Shown here: positions 44,713-55,186 of the stretch, piece after piece | Layout of the letters: every line of letters begins with the position of its first letter | Position numbering within the stretch: the first letter of the stretch is position 1 | Assembly: GCF_000420845.1 (NCBI RefSeq) | Contig: NZ_ATVS01000003.1 | Span: 62,001 to 126,000 of the forward strand | Direction of reading: 5' to 3' | DNA from: Butyrivibrio sp. AE3009 | GTDB lineage: Bacteria > Bacillota > Clostridia > Lachnospirales > Lachnospiraceae | Length of the DNA: 64,000 nt | Position numbers and translations under genes: made by a program | The notes under the pieces: model-generated | Database searches by the model: none | What the model saw: the letters and a program-made list of their open reading frames with translations, nothing else | What the model was told of the DNA's origin: nothing

Positions 44713-46086
44713 TTAGAAAAATCTTCCGCCTCCCGGGAACTTACCAAGACCGCCAAGTCTTCCAAGGCCACCCTTTTTGCCCATAAGTCCGGGCATCTGC
44801 TTCATCATCTTCTGCATCTGCTCAAACTGCTTGATAAAACGGTTAACATCAGCGATATCATTACCTGAGCCTTTAGCAATACGATGTTTGCGCTGAGGTG
44901 ACATTAGCTTGGGATTCTGTCTCTCCTGTGGTGTCATGGAAAGAACGATTGCTTCCATTCTTGCAAGCTGCTTCTCATCAGGAAGCTGGTCATCACTTAT
45001 CTTGCCCATTCCGGGGAGCATTCCCATTATTGATGAAAGGCCGCCCATATTGCGCATAGCCTTCATACTCTCAAGGTACATCTCAAAGTCGATCTTGCCC
45101 TTTTTCATCTTCTGGGCCATCTCGCGGTCTTTTTCGATGTCGCGTTCTGCATTGGCTTCAACAGCCTTGTCAATTAGGCTCAGCACATCTCCCATTCCCA
45201 GGATACGACTGGCCATTCTGTCGGGATAGAACTGCTCAAGATCTGAAAGTTTCTCTCCCATACCCACAAATACAATGGGCTTGCCGGTAACTGCCTTGGT
45301 TGAAAGAGCAGCACCGCCTCTGGTATCACCATCCATCTTGGAAAGGATGATCTCATTGATGCCGACCTTCTCATTAAACTCCTCAGCGACGTTGACTGCG
45401 TCCTGACCGGTCATAGCATCCACAACAAGTATTGTATGATGAACCGCAATGGCATCCTTGATATCGCGAAGCTCCTTCATCATGGCTTCGTCAATCTGCA
45501 GACGGCCGGCGGTATCTAAAATCACAATATTTAAGCCTTTTTCCTTGGCATAATCCATAGCGGAAGTTGCAATCTTAACAGGGTTCACATCCGTGCCCAT
45601 TGAGAAGAACTCTACTTCCTGTTTCTTGGCGTTAATTTCGAGCTGATCGATAGCGGCAGGTCTGTATATATCACAGGCAACAAGAAGAGGTTTTCTGCCC
45701 TTCTGTTTAAACTTGCCGGCAAGCTTGGCTGCTGTGGTAGTTTTACCGGCACCCTGAAGACCGCACATCATGATAACAGTGATATATTTACTGTCCTGAA
45801 GAGTGATCTCTGTGGTCTCGGATCCCATGAGCTTGACCATCTCTTCATTAACTATCTTGATAACCATCTGTGCAGGATTGAGTCCGTTAAGCACATCTTC
45901 GCCTATTGCTCTCTCCTGAACGGCTGAAATAAACTGTTTAACAACCTTGAAACTTACGTCAGCTTCCAAAAGAGCCATCTTGACTTCCTTGAGGGCAAGC
46001 TTAACATCATCTTCAGTAAGCCTTCCCTTGCTCTTAAGGTTCTTAAACGCATTTTGTAATTTATCTGTAAGACTTTCAAAAGCCAT
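44713..46086 (-). CDS. ffh: Signal recognition particle protein Ffh
   Basis: This 457-aa SRP GTPase binds signal sequences and 4.5S/6S-type SRP RNA and docks with FtsY. The N helix bundle is about 1-85. The G domain has G1 GLQGAGKTTTAAKL (about 109), LDTAGRLQID and GDTRGGAALS. The methionine-rich M domain (about 310-430) has the RNA-binding segment KHRIAKGSGN and MMKQMPGLM. It follows ylxM by 3 bases. Its receptor FtsY is encoded at 50709-51623. Confidence 0.98.
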   Translation of the reverse strand: MAFESLTDKLQNAFKNLKSKGRLTEDDVKLALKEVKMALLEADVSFKVVKQFISAVQERAIGEDVLNGLNPAQMVIKIVNEEMVKLMGSETTEITLQDSKYITVIMMCGLQGAGKTTTAAKLAGKFKQKGRKPLLVACDIYRPAAIDQLEINAKKQEVEFFSMGTDVNPVKIATSAMDYAKEKGLNIVILDTAGRLQIDEAMMKELRDIKDAIAVHHTILVVDAMTGQDAVNVAEEFNEKVGINEIILSKMDGDTRGGAALSTKAVTGKPIVFVGMGEKLSDLEQFYPDRMASRILGMGDVLSLIDKAVEANAERDIEKDREMAQKMKKGKIDFEMYLESMKAMRNMGGLSSIMGMLPGMGKISDDQLPDEKQLARMEAIVLSMTPQERQNPKLMSPQRKHRIAKGSGNDIADVNRFIKQFEQMQKMMKQMPGLMGKKGGLGRLGGLGKFPGGGRFF

Positions 46087-46089
46087 CTG

Positions 46090-46434
46090 TTATGTAAGCT
46101 CCTCTATAATAACGCCCGAAATGTTCTTAAGTCTGTTCCTGAATTCCGTGTCGGAAATATTCCGGTCATCGGCAAGTGCGGATAACTCCTGTGCCTTTAG
46201 CCTGATTGCCTCAAAGCGTCTGATCATGTGAAGTCTGTCCTCATAGCCCTGCAAGGTATTTGTACATCTCTTGATAAGATCATGTACTCCCTGCTTGCTG
46301 ATACCGTTCTCATCAGCAATCTCAGTAAGAGACATATCCTCATATACGGCGGCTTCATATATCTTTTTCTGATGTTCTGTCAGCAGCTCGCCATAAAAAT
46401 CATACAGCAGGCCCTGCTCTACGATCTGTTTCAT
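46090..46434 (-). CDS. ylxM: YlxM family DNA-binding protein
   Basis: This 114-aa protein has a sigma-70 region 4-like helix-turn-helix (SLTEIADENGISKQGVHDLIKR, about residues 32-54) and a helical tail. It precedes ffh in nearly all Firmicutes. Its role is thought to be in the SRP pathway but is not settled. It has its own strong promoter whose -35 lies inside the upstream terminator. Confidence 0.93.
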   Translation of the reverse strand: MKQIVEQGLLYDFYGELLTEHQKKIYEAAVYEDMSLTEIADENGISKQGVHDLIKRCTNTLQGYEDRLHMIRRFEAIRLKAQELSALADDRNISDTEFRNRLKNISGVIIEELT

Positions 46435-46488
46435 ATAGTTGCATGCCTCAAACTAAAAATCATTCATTCCGCAAATAACACAAATGAT

Positions 46489-46517
46489 ATATTACATAAA
46501 ACAAAAACAAGTGTCAA
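46489..46517 (-). promoter_or_regulatory. Sigma-A promoter of ylxM-ffh
   Basis: Minus-strand -35 TTGACA (46512-46517), exactly 17-bp spacer, -10 TAATAT (46489-46494). The -35 is part of the 3' arm of the terminator hairpin at 46508-46537. Confidence 0.85.
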
Positions 46518-46537
46518 GTATTTTTTCTTGACACTTG
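46498..46537 (-). terminator. Terminator after the AraC regulator gene
   Basis: Perfect 11-bp repeat CAAGTGTCAAG / CTTGACACTTG (46537-46527 and 46518-46508) with an 8-base loop, followed by TTTTTGTTTT on the minus strand. It ends the ilvA-to-AraC group. Confidence 0.85.
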
Positions 46538-46563
46538 CAAATTGCAGTATTTACTGGATTTTC

Positions 46564-47430
46564 TTATATTTTCACTTCAGAAGGAAGAACTCCGAGTTGG
46601 TTCTTGAAAGCCCTGCTGAAGGTGGAATAATCCCTAAAGCCACAGTCCACACAAGCATTTGTTGCCGGAGTTCCGGACATTATAAGGTTTCTGGCCTTCA
46701 GAATCCTCTTTTCCGAAATATATTGATGAATGGAATATCCCGTTTCATTCTTGAATATTCGCATCATGTGATACTTGCTCATATAAAAATGATCTGCAAG
46801 AAAATCTATCGAAAGGTCATTTCCGAGGTTATCCATAATAAATTCGATAATCTCTATAACCTTCCTGTTATATCTTGCCTCCGGTTTGAACCCAAAATCC
46901 TCCTGGATACATGCACGGTTAAAACATATAAGTGCCTTGAGAACATCAAGTCTTGTCATTAACCTGCCTGCATAAGAACTATCCTCAACCGCTATATCTT
47001 CCTCAATCTTGGAAAAGAGTTCAAGCACTTCCGTACTGATAGCTGCGGGAAATCTTACCACATAGCTGCCAAGCTCCCTGGTTTTCTTGAAAGCATCGGT
47101 AAGCTCATACTTACTAAGGAAATCATGATTCAGATAAAGAATTATCCTGTCATATTCGTCATCGGAGCTCTCTACCACAGGTTTATGGATCAGATTTCTG
47201 TTAACCAGCACAAAATCGAAGGGCAAGAGCTCATACTCTCGCCCTTCGATAAGATACTTAACTTTGCCGCCCAGTACCAGAATAAGTTTGTCAAAATCAT
47301 GATAGTGGTACGGTATATCCAGTTTTTCACGATTCTTTATATGAAAGAACCTAAAGTCCTGATTCAGATATCCCTTCTGCTCATAGTCCTCAAAGCTTAA
47401 GGATGAATCAAATTCCCTGTTTTTGCTCAT
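46564..47430 (-). CDS. AraC-family transcriptional regulator (cupin sensor)
   Basis: This 288-aa regulator has an N-terminal AraC-type cupin (about 30-130; YHYHDFDKLILVLGGKVKYL) and a C-terminal double helix-turn-helix (about 190-288). Helix one is LSIDFLADHFYMSKYHMMRIFK and helix two ATNACVDCGFRDYSTFSRAFK. It is the last gene after GH25 lysozyme, with a 22-base gap, and is followed by a strong terminator. Targets may be the genes of its own group. A second AraC protein with similar layout is encoded at 57759-58619, but the sensor domains differ. Confidence 0.93.
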   Translation of the reverse strand: MSKNREFDSSLSFEDYEQKGYLNQDFRFFHIKNREKLDIPYHYHDFDKLILVLGGKVKYLIEGREYELLPFDFVLVNRNLIHKPVVESSDDEYDRIILYLNHDFLSKYELTDAFKKTRELGSYVVRFPAAISTEVLELFSKIEEDIAVEDSSYAGRLMTRLDVLKALICFNRACIQEDFGFKPEARYNRKVIEIIEFIMDNLGNDLSIDFLADHFYMSKYHMMRIFKNETGYSIHQYISEKRILKARNLIMSGTPATNACVDCGFRDYSTFSRAFKNQLGVLPSEVKI

Positions 47431-47452
47431 AATATTCTAAGTAGTATTGTTA

Positions 47453-48541
47453 TCAATAGTCAGTCACACAAATATTAAGGTCAACATTTCCGTCAATTCC
47501 ATCAATCTGTCCGGTTGATGAGTATTGCCAGATATCAAAGTGATAGGGATAATACAGCGGTGTTCCGTAATATGCTATCCATATTCCGTATTCATCCACA
47601 TCGGCAGCGTCCATCAACAAGGTAAACGATTTGACATTGCCGTATATCATTGGCTCATATCCTGCCTGTCTTACGGTGTCGCAAAATGTCTTTGCAACCA
47701 GTTCGTACTGATCGCTGGTCATATCAACAGTCCTTGCAGAATCAGAATCAGCCGATTCTATATCGATAACTACAGGGAATGTAACCTTATAGGGCTCAAT
47801 AAGATCAAGAACCATCTGAACCTCTTCTTTTGCTTCTTCCGCATTGACTGCCTGTGAGTAGAAGTAAACTCCTACTTCTATGCCATTCTCGGTAGCATTC
47901 TTGATATTATATTCGAAATAATCATCTACAAGGAGCTTACCTTCAGTTGTTCCGCGAAGTCCAGCCCTGATAATAGCAAAGTCAACTCCGGCGTTTTTAA
48001 CCTTTTCCCAGTCAATCTCGCCCTGGAACCTGGATACGTCAATGCCACTTTTGAAAGAAAAAGAAGTATCACTCCCCTTGTATTCCAGAAGGCCTCTATC
48101 ATTGATCTCGAAATCATCAGCAGAAAAGCCGTGTTTTTCAATAGAATCAAGAATTGGGAAAAAGTAGTATCTTCCGGAGCTTGCCACAACCATCTGATCA
48201 GGGAAAAGAGATCTTATGGCAGATGTGGTGCCATCCCCGTTTTCAAGTTTCTCCTGAATACTCTTTCTTATGGTCCTGGCTTCCTCTTCAGCGCCCAGAT
48301 TCTTAGCCTCTTCAACCATTTTCTCAGTCTCAGCGGTGGTATAATGGCCCTCCGCAGTGATGGCTTCAAGTTCACTTTTTACAGCGTCCTCTTCTCTTTG
48401 GATCGTAGCATTCCTGATAAGAAGGACAACACTGAAGGACAGCGCCAAAAGCGCCACCAGGCTAAGAAAGATTATGGAAATAATATTGTGTGTATTTCTA
48501 ACGCCTCTGCGTTCTCTTGATTCCAGTGAAACATTACTCAT
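47453..48541 (-). CDS. Membrane-anchored GH25 family lysozyme
   Basis: This 362-aa type II membrane protein has a short cytoplasmic N-terminus, one helix (about 20-47), a charged coiled-coil-like stalk (about 50-100) and an extracellular GH25 domain (about 160-362). GIDVSRFQGEIDWEKVKNAG and FPVVIDIES hold the catalytic acidic residues (DxE). YFYSQAVNAEEAKEE is also typical. It should cut between MurNAc and GlcNAc in peptidoglycan. It starts 3 bases after the YitT gene. Confidence 0.92.
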   Translation of the reverse strand: MSNVSLESRERRGVRNTHNIISIIFLSLVALLALSFSVVLLIRNATIQREEDAVKSELEAITAEGHYTTAETEKMVEEAKNLGAEEEARTIRKSIQEKLENGDGTTSAIRSLFPDQMVVASSGRYYFFPILDSIEKHGFSADDFEINDRGLLEYKGSDTSFSFKSGIDVSRFQGEIDWEKVKNAGVDFAIIRAGLRGTTEGKLLVDDYFEYNIKNATENGIEVGVYFYSQAVNAEEAKEEVQMVLDLIEPYKVTFPVVIDIESADSDSARTVDMTSDQYELVAKTFCDTVRQAGYEPMIYGNVKSFTLLMDAADVDEYGIWIAYYGTPLYYPYHFDIWQYSSTGQIDGIDGNVDLNICVTDY

Positions 48542-48544
48542 AGT

Positions 48545-49423
48545 TTACATTCTCTCGTCAAAATAACTCTTGTAGCCTTCACCAAATATTTCGCTTGCAC
48601 TGGAGACTATCATAAATGCGTTTGGATCCTCATCTCTGACGATATCCTCAGCCATGGGTGAAAGTCTCTTTTTGATTGCACACATGATTACTTTTTTGTC
48701 TTCACCGCTGTAAGCGCCCTTGCCGATTACATGGGTGACGCCGGCATCAAGTTCCTCCAGCAGTCTTGCGGTGATAATATCGGGTTTGTCTGAAATGATG
48801 TAGATGAGCTTGGCTCCGTCTCTGCCGTATAATACAAAATCAACCACAACAGACGTTACCAGCACAGACATAAATGAATAAAGCGCAGCTGCAATATCAT
48901 CAAATACAATGGCCGCTATGATAAGAACCACCATATCAGTAAGCACATACAGCGCTCCGGTCTTGATATGCGGATATCTGAGCCTCAGGAGCTTAATAAT
49001 GATATCTGTACCGCCGCTGGTGGCATGACACTTAAAAATAAGGCCAATGGCCACTGCGGTAGCAGCGCTCCCAAAGATCACTGCAAGAATCTTGTCGTAA
49101 ATTACATAATCCGAAAAGAACTTCGTGCAAAAATCCGTGGCCACTGAGATCATTGAAGTAGCATAAATAGTGGAAAGAGTAAATCTAATGCCAAACTTCC
49201 AGATTGCAATGATAAGAAGTGGTATATTCATAATCAGAAACCACATACCTGTTCCAATGTTAAAAAGCCTGTTCAGACAGATAGCAAGACCTGTCATGCC
49301 TCCCGGCGCCAGATTGTTGGGATCAATCAGCAAACTGGTCCCAAAGCCGTAGAGGATTGCTGCAAAGGTTATGATAACGTACTCTCGTACTCTTTTCCGT
49401 GCGCTTATTCTATTGTTATTCAT
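48545..49423 (-). CDS. YitT family membrane protein (DUF161/DUF2179)
   Basis: This 292-aa protein has five or six hydrophobic helices in the first 190 residues with the YitT signatures YGFGTSLLIDPNNLAPGGMTGLA and CHATSGGTDIIIKLL. The cytoplasmic C-terminal DUF2179 domain (about 200-290) has GVTHVIGKGAYSGEDKKVI. Transport is often proposed for the family, but no substrate is known. It lies 7 bases after the threonine ammonia-lyase gene and 3 before GH25. Confidence 0.92.
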   Translation of the reverse strand: MNNNRISARKRVREYVIITFAAILYGFGTSLLIDPNNLAPGGMTGLAICLNRLFNIGTGMWFLIMNIPLLIIAIWKFGIRFTLSTIYATSMISVATDFCTKFFSDYVIYDKILAVIFGSAATAVAIGLIFKCHATSGGTDIIIKLLRLRYPHIKTGALYVLTDMVVLIIAAIVFDDIAAALYSFMSVLVTSVVVDFVLYGRDGAKLIYIISDKPDIITARLLEELDAGVTHVIGKGAYSGEDKKVIMCAIKKRLSPMAEDIVRDEDPNAFMIVSSASEIFGEGYKSYFDERM

Positions 49424-49430
49424 AAAAAAA

Positions 49431-50654
49431 TTAAATATTTGTCCTTACAATTTTTGGTTTAAAGCCGTTGACCTCGAGAGTCTCAAGAATCTGATTCTTG
49501 TGCTCTGTACCAAAGGCTTCCAGTGTAATCCTGAGCTCAACTGCTGCGCTTCTGTTAATTGAAACGAACTGGTTGTGCTCAAGCTTGATGACATTTCCGT
49601 TCACCTTGGCGATAATACCGGAAACTCTTGAGAGTTCTCCCGGCTTGTCGGGAAGAAGTACGGAAACAGTAAAGATTCTGTCTCTCATGATAAGTCCCTG
49701 CTGAACTACGGAAGACATGGTGATAATATCCATGTTGCCGCCGGAAAGGACGCAGGCGATCTTCTTATCCTTGCAATTAAGCTGTTTGAGAGCTGCAACA
49801 GACAGAAGTCCTGAATTCTCAACTACCATCTTGTGATTCTCAACCATATCCAGGAAAGAAACCACGAGATCTTCATCGGGTACTGTAATTATATCATCAA
49901 TATACTTGGATATATAGGGGAATATCTTCTCACCCGGTGTCTTAACAGCTGTACCGTCTGCAATTGTATTAACTCCGGGAAGTGTCACAACATGACCTGC
50001 CTTTAACGACTCCTGCATGCAGTTAGCACCGGCAGGCTCAACACCGATAACCTTGATCTTGGGATTAAGGAGCTTGGCCAGTGTGGAAACGCCTGTAGCA
50101 AGTCCGCCTCCTCCGATGGGAACAAGAATATAATCAACGGTGGGAAGTTCCTTGATTATCTCCATTGCGATGGTTCCCTGACCAGTGGCAACATCAAGAT
50201 CATCAAAAGGATGAACCAGAGTATAGCCATGCTCTTTGGCCAGTTCAAGAGCCTTCTCATAAGCCTCGTCGTAAACATTGCCGTGAAGAACCACCTCTGC
50301 TCCAAGAGCCTTGGTCCTGTTAACCTTGATAAGAGGTGTTGAAGTAGGCATAACAATAGTAGCCTTAACGCCGTAGCACTTAGCAGCATACGCAACGCCC
50401 TGGGCGTGATTCCCGGCAGAAGCGGTAATAAGGCCTTTGCTCCTCTCTTCATCGGAAAGAGTCGTTATCTTGTAATAAGCGCCTCTAACCTTGTAAGCAC
50501 CTGTTCTCTGGAGATTTTCAGGCTTAAGATATACCTTATTACCGGTCATATTTGACCAGTAATCACTGAAAATCAGCTTGGTCTCAAGAGTTACTTTTTT
50601 CACATCTTCGTATGCTTCTTCAAATTTTTCCAAAGTCATTTTATCCTGCGACAT
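49431..50654 (-). CDS. ilvA: Threonine ammonia-lyase (PLP-dependent)
   Basis: This 407-aa enzyme deaminates L-threonine to 2-oxobutanoate and ammonia. The PLP lysine is in GAYKVRGAYY (about 49). SAGNHAQGVAYAA binds the phosphate/substrate, and PIGGGGLATGVS is the glycine loop. A C-terminal ACT domain (about 330-405; VLLPDKPGELSRVSGII) marks the 400-aa form with one ACT, as in clostridial TdcB/IlvA. No isoleucine-pathway gene is nearby, so both a biosynthetic and a catabolic role are possible. It heads an inserted four-gene group between ftsY and ylxM. Confidence 0.93.
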   Translation of the reverse strand: MSQDKMTLEKFEEAYEDVKKVTLETKLIFSDYWSNMTGNKVYLKPENLQRTGAYKVRGAYYKITTLSDEERSKGLITASAGNHAQGVAYAAKCYGVKATIVMPTSTPLIKVNRTKALGAEVVLHGNVYDEAYEKALELAKEHGYTLVHPFDDLDVATGQGTIAMEIIKELPTVDYILVPIGGGGLATGVSTLAKLLNPKIKVIGVEPAGANCMQESLKAGHVVTLPGVNTIADGTAVKTPGEKIFPYISKYIDDIITVPDEDLVVSFLDMVENHKMVVENSGLLSVAALKQLNCKDKKIACVLSGGNMDIITMSSVVQQGLIMRDRIFTVSVLLPDKPGELSRVSGIIAKVNGNVIKLEHNQFVSINRSAAVELRITLEAFGTEHKNQILETLEVNGFKPKIVRTNI

Positions 50655-50708
50655 CTTCTACTCCCCATTTCCTATTTGTAATTTGTTCCACTATATCAAT
50701 TCCATTTT

Positions 50709-51623
50709 TCAGGAAAAAAGTGCGTCTACAAACTGCTCGGAATCAAAGCGCTCCAGATCGTCTATAGCCTCTCCGACTCCAATGTACTTAACGGGTATAT
50801 TAAGCTCTGACACTATTGCAACAGCAATTCCGCCCTTGGCCGTTCCATCCAGCTTGGTAAGAATAATTCCCGTAAGGCTCGCAGCCTCACCAAATTCTCT
50901 TGCCTGCATAATGGCGTTCTGACCGGTGGTGCCGTCAAGAACTATGAAGTTCTCTCTGCAGATACCCGGAAGTTCTTTATCAATAATCCTGTTCATCTTG
51001 GCAAGTTCTTCCATAAGATTCTTCTTGTTATGGAGTCTTCCTGCCGTATCAACGATCAAAATGTCACAATCTCTTGCCTTGAAGGCACCAACAGCATCAT
51101 AAATAACACTGGCAGGATCTCCGCCCTCTTTGCCGGTGATGATTGGCGCTCCGGCTCTGTCAGCCCACTCACGAAGCTGCTCTGTTGCTGCCGCTCTGTA
51201 AGTATCAGCGGCAGCTATAAGAACCTTTTTACCTTTGTTCTTAAAAATAGCTGCAAGCTTGCCTACAGAAGTGGTCTTGCCTACTCCGTTTACACCAATT
51301 ACAAATATAATGCTCTTTTTATCTTCGAAATCGTAAGCATCCTCAGCGGTTTTCATCTGCTCACGGATATTTTTAATAAGCAGTTCCTTGCAGGAAGCGG
51401 GATCCTTAACATGCTCCTCCTTGACCTGCTCGCGAAGCCTGTCCATGATCTTGCTGGTGGCATTGATTCCGATATCTCCCATTATGAGAGTCTCTTCCAG
51501 CTCCTCATAAAAATCATCATCAATAGAGGAAAATCCGCTGAATACATTGTCAATTCCCTTAGCTATATTGTCACGGGTCTTGGAAAGTCCCTGCTGGAGT
51601 TTTGCAAAAAAATTACCTGCCAT
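50709..51623 (-). CDS. ftsY: Signal recognition particle receptor FtsY
   Basis: This 304-aa SRP receptor GTPase has a short N-terminus without the long acidic A domain of enteric FtsY. The NG domain has GVNGVGKTTSVGKLA (about 109), DTYRAAATEQL, DTAGRLHNK and TKLDGTAKGG, ending in GVGEAIDDLERFD. Its start overlaps the smc stop by one base (TAATG), so the two are translationally coupled. Confidence 0.98.
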   Translation of the reverse strand: MAGNFFAKLQQGLSKTRDNIAKGIDNVFSGFSSIDDDFYEELEETLIMGDIGINATSKIMDRLREQVKEEHVKDPASCKELLIKNIREQMKTAEDAYDFEDKKSIIFVIGVNGVGKTTSVGKLAAIFKNKGKKVLIAAADTYRAAATEQLREWADRAGAPIITGKEGGDPASVIYDAVGAFKARDCDILIVDTAGRLHNKKNLMEELAKMNRIIDKELPGICRENFIVLDGTTGQNAIMQAREFGEAASLTGIILTKLDGTAKGGIAVAIVSELNIPVKYIGVGEAIDDLERFDSEQFVDALFS

Positions 51624-54600
51624 TAGTTTGTCAGCTCCTTGTCTATAAGATTAACACTAACCAGAGTTGATACGCCCTTTTCCTGCATGGTAATACCATA
51701 CAGTCTGTCAGCACTCTCCATTGTACCACGACGATGTGTAATTACAATGAACTGCGTACTGGAAAGTTTGTGAAGATACTTAGCGAAACGAACGACGTTG
51801 TTTTCGTCAAGGGCCGCCTCGATCTCATCCAAAAGACAGAAGGGCGAAGGCTTAAGGTTCTGAATCGCAAAAAGAAGCGCTATTGCCGTAAGAGCCTTCT
51901 CTCCACCGGACATCTGCATCATGTTAACAAGCTTCTTTCCCGGCGGCTGAGCATTGATTCTGATGCCCGCTTCAAGAATATCCTCCTCTTCGTTGAGTTC
52001 AAGAGTACCCTTACCGCCTCCGAACATCTCCTTGAATACCTTGTCGAATTCCACATTTATCCTGTCAAACTGTTCCCTGAACTGTTTCCTCATGGATTCA
52101 TCAAGATCCTGAATAATACCTTTAAGCTGCTCCTCAGCCGCAATGAGATCGTCATGCTGAGTCTTCATGAAGGTATATCTCTCCATAAGGTTCTTGTAGT
52201 CCTCAATCGCATTGACATTGACGTCTCCCAGCTTTTTGATGGATTCCTTAAGAGATCCGATCTCCCTCTTCATAGCGGGAACATCATCCATCTCTTCATC
52301 CCTCATCTCAGCAGCGTCGGACAGTGTGATCTCATACTGACTCCACATGTAATTGATCTGACCATCGATGTTTTCCTGGCATTTTTCTTTCTTGGAGGTA
52401 AGTCTTGTAACCTCTCTGTCCAGTGATGACATCTGCTCGTTAAGTTTCTGGGTCTTGTCAAAAAATTCTTTCTGGGCCTCGGAGAGTTTCTGCTTCTCCT
52501 CCTTCAATGTATCCAGTTCCTTGTTGGCAGCGGATGAAGCATCTACGGAAGCCTCTATGGTAAGTCTTATCTGCTCGATATCCTTCTTGCTCTGATTAAG
52601 GCTTTCTTCATTGCTCTTTAAGGAATCTATGATTTCCTGAAGTGCCTTGGTCTCATTGGCAATCTCTTCCTTAACACGATCAATATTCTGCTGCTGGAAG
52701 CCCTGATTCTGAGCAACCTTCTCATATTGGATATCCCATTTGGAAACCTTGGCGTTCTCCTGTTCTTCAATAACATGAAGTCCCTCAAGTTCCTTCTGGA
52801 ATTTTTCTACCTTCTCGGCACAGCTCTTCTCAAGCTCTTCGGACTCTGATAATGAAGCAAGCGCCTCTTCTCTGTCCTTGTTTATCTCCTGAATCTTGCC
52901 TTCAATCTCATCACTCTCAGCCTTAAGATCAGTGTAGTTACCCTTCTGTTCTTCCTGTCTTGCCTCTTCGTTAGCAACATTTAAACGGGCTGTGTTCTGA
53001 GCGATGAATTTGCCCTGAAGCTCAGATCTTAATTCTTCCGAAAGAGTTCTGAGCGAATTTCTCTTCTCCTTGAGGTCAGCTATTTCCTTCTGAAGAGATT
53101 CTATTTTGTCTCTGGCCTCTTTAACCTGCTTCTCAAGCTCTTCCAGTTCACGTCTTCTGCTGAGAAGATTGCTGGTGTTCTTGAAGGCACCGCCGCTGAT
53201 GGCACCGCCGGGAACAAGAAGTTCACCTTCAAGAGTTACCATTCTGACGGTATATTTGTATTTCCTTGCGATCTTAACCGCATTGTCAATGTTATCTACT
53301 GCTACGATTCGTCCCAGCATAGCCTTGGCAACAGCCTTGTACTTGGGATCCGTGGTAACAAGCTCATCAGCCATACCCAGAACTCCGGGTTCCTCAAGAG
53401 CCTCCTTGGCTTTAAGCTCCGGAGGATTATCCAGGGCTGTAAGAGGAAGGAATGTTGCTCTTCCTGCCTTGGTCTCTTTAAGATAGGCGATCATTTTCTT
53501 GGCTGTATCCTCATCATCGGTAACGATGTTCTGGATGTTTCCGCCAAGAGCCACCTCAATAGCTGTCTCATACTTTTTCTCAGTCTTGATGATATCGGCA
53601 ACAACACCTATGATTCCCTTGGTGTCATCCTTCCTCTCCATGACCTTCTTGACGCTGCCGCCATAACCTTCGTAGCGCTCTGTAATGTTGGAAATGGATG
53701 CAAGCTTGGCCTTCTCCATCTGATAGAGCTCCTGGGTCTTACGAAGCTCGGTATCCTTCCTGGTCATTTCCTCTCTGATTGAAACAATCTCAGCATCGGT
53801 AGACTTCTGCTTCTTGTTCATCTCAGAAATCTCGGCAGTTATCTTGTCGAATTCATCTCTGAGTTTCTTGATGGTTTCTTCCTGCTTGCTTTCGTCTGAA
53901 CGGGCTCTTACGAGCTTGCCCGTAAGCTCTGCCTTTCTGATCTTGACCTGTTCGGTCATGGTATCAAGGGAACTGAGCTTAGACTTGATTGTAGCCCTTG
54001 ACCCCAGGGTTTCGATAATTGTGCTCTTGCATTCTTCAATCTCGTCGTTTATGGAACTGATCTGACCAATTACTCTGTCCAGCTCTTTTCTTGCTTCATT
54101 ACGATCTGCGGAAAGAGATGCTGCTTCCTTGTCAATCTCCTCCTTTTCCTCGAGATATTTATCAAGCTCAAGGTTTCTTGCCTCGATCTTGGCTTCTTCA
54201 TCCTTCTGTCTGGTTCTGAAATGTTCATCATTGGTTGATGCAGCCTTGATTTTCTCATTAAGGATACCTATCTGGCCTTCAAGCTTTTCTTTCTGAACAG
54301 AGGAATCCGTAATCTTGGCCCTCGCTTCATCAATACCCTTATCTACTTCTGTCAGCTTGGTCTGAATACTGTCATATTCTTCCCTTGCCTTCTCATAGCC
54401 CGCCTTGGCTTCTTCCAGTTCTACAGTTGCATTCTCAAGATTGGCGGAAGTCTCTTCAAGGAGCTTATTCTGATTCTTATTCTCCAAAAGAAACATGTTA
54501 ACATCGAGGGTTTTAAGACGATCTCTGTATTTGAGGAACTCCTTAGCCACCTCGGACTGTTTCTCCAAAGGACCTATCTGCTTTTCAAGCTCGGATAAAA

Positions 54601-55180
54601 TATCGCTAAGACGTGTGAGGTTGATCTTCTCTTCCTCAAGCTTCTTGATAGCTGTCTCTTTTCTGGACTTAAACTTAACAATTCCGGCAGCCTCGTCAAA
54701 AAGGTTACGTCTGTCCTCAGGCTTACTGGAAAGGATCTGATCGATCTGGCCCTGTCCGATGATGGAATAACCCTCTTTACCGATACCTGTATCCATAAAA
54801 AGCTCATTAACGTCTTTAAGACGACAGGAAGCACCATTAATCATGTACTCGCTCTCGCCGGATCTGTACAGGCGCCTTGATACGGTCACCTCATCATAAT
54901 CAATTGCCAGGGAATGATCTGAATTGTCCAAAGTGATGGCAACGTAAGCATAGCCAAGGGGCTTCCTCAGCTCTGTGCCCGAAAAGATTACATCCTGCAT
55001 AGAGCCGCCTCGAAGCTGCTTGATACGCTGTTCGCCCAATACCCAACGAACAGCATCCGCTACATTACTCTTACCGGAGCCGTTAGGACCAACGATTCCG
55101 GTGATACCATTGTGAAAATCAAATTTTATCTTATTTGCAAAGGATTTGAACCCATGCACTTCAATACTCTTTAAATACAT
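51623..55180 (-). CDS. smc: Chromosome partition protein SMC
   Basis: This 1185-aa condensin ATPase has Walker [10 protein letters not shown] (about 32) at the N-terminus and a long coiled coil (about 170-500). The hinge is about 515-660 ([10 protein letters not shown] to GGAISGGA). A second coiled coil (about 675-1010) follows. The C-terminal head has signature [15 protein letters not shown] (about 1093) and Walker [14 protein letters not shown]. It follows rnc by 6 bases. The partner genes scpA/scpB are not in the window. Confidence 0.98.
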   Translation of the reverse strand: MYLKSIEVHGFKSFANKIKFDFHNGITGIVGPNGSGKSNVADAVRWVLGEQRIKQLRGGSMQDVIFSGTELRKPLGYAYVAITLDNSDHSLAIDYDEVTVSRRLYRSGESEYMINGASCRLKDVNELFMDTGIGKEGYSIIGQGQIDQILSSKPEDRRNLFDEAAGIVKFKSRKETAIKKLEEEKINLTRLSDILSELEKQIGPLEKQSEVAKEFLKYRDRLKTLDVNMFLLENKNQNKLLEETSANLENATVELEEAKAGYEKAREEYDSIQTKLTEVDKGIDEARAKITDSSVQKEKLEGQIGILNEKIKAASTNDEHFRTRQKDEEAKIEARNLELDKYLEEKEEIDKEAASLSADRNEARKELDRVIGQISSINDEIEECKSTIIETLGSRATIKSKLSSLDTMTEQVKIRKAELTGKLVRARSDESKQEETIKKLRDEFDKITAEISEMNKKQKSTDAEIVSIREEMTRKDTELRKTQELYQMEKAKLASISNITERYEGYGGSVKKVMERKDDTKGIIGVVADIIKTEKKYETAIEVALGGNIQNIVTDDEDTAKKMIAYLKETKAGRATFLPLTALDNPPELKAKEALEEPGVLGMADELVTTDPKYKAVAKAMLGRIVAVDNIDNAVKIARKYKYTVRMVTLEGELLVPGGAISGGAFKNTSNLLSRRRELEELEKQVKEARDKIESLQKEIADLKEKRNSLRTLSEELRSELQGKFIAQNTARLNVANEEARQEEQKGNYTDLKAESDEIEGKIQEINKDREEALASLSESEELEKSCAEKVEKFQKELEGLHVIEEQENAKVSKWDIQYEKVAQNQGFQQQNIDRVKEEIANETKALQEIIDSLKSNEESLNQSKKDIEQIRLTIEASVDASSAANKELDTLKEEKQKLSEAQKEFFDKTQKLNEQMSSLDREVTRLTSKKEKCQENIDGQINYMWSQYEITLSDAAEMRDEEMDDVPAMKREIGSLKESIKKLGDVNVNAIEDYKNLMERYTFMKTQHDDLIAAEEQLKGIIQDLDESMRKQFREQFDRINVEFDKVFKEMFGGGKGTLELNEEEDILEAGIRINAQPPGKKLVNMMQMSGGEKALTAIALLFAIQNLKPSPFCLLDEIEAALDENNVVRFAKYLHKLSSTQFIVITHRRGTMESADRLYGITMQEKGVSTLVSVNLIDKELTN

Positions 55181-55186
55181 TAATCT

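Noticed and set aside
51734-54740. Many plus-strand open frames opposite smc
   Set aside because: They mirror the strongly conserved smc coding strand, lack ribosome-binding sites and have shadow-like composition.
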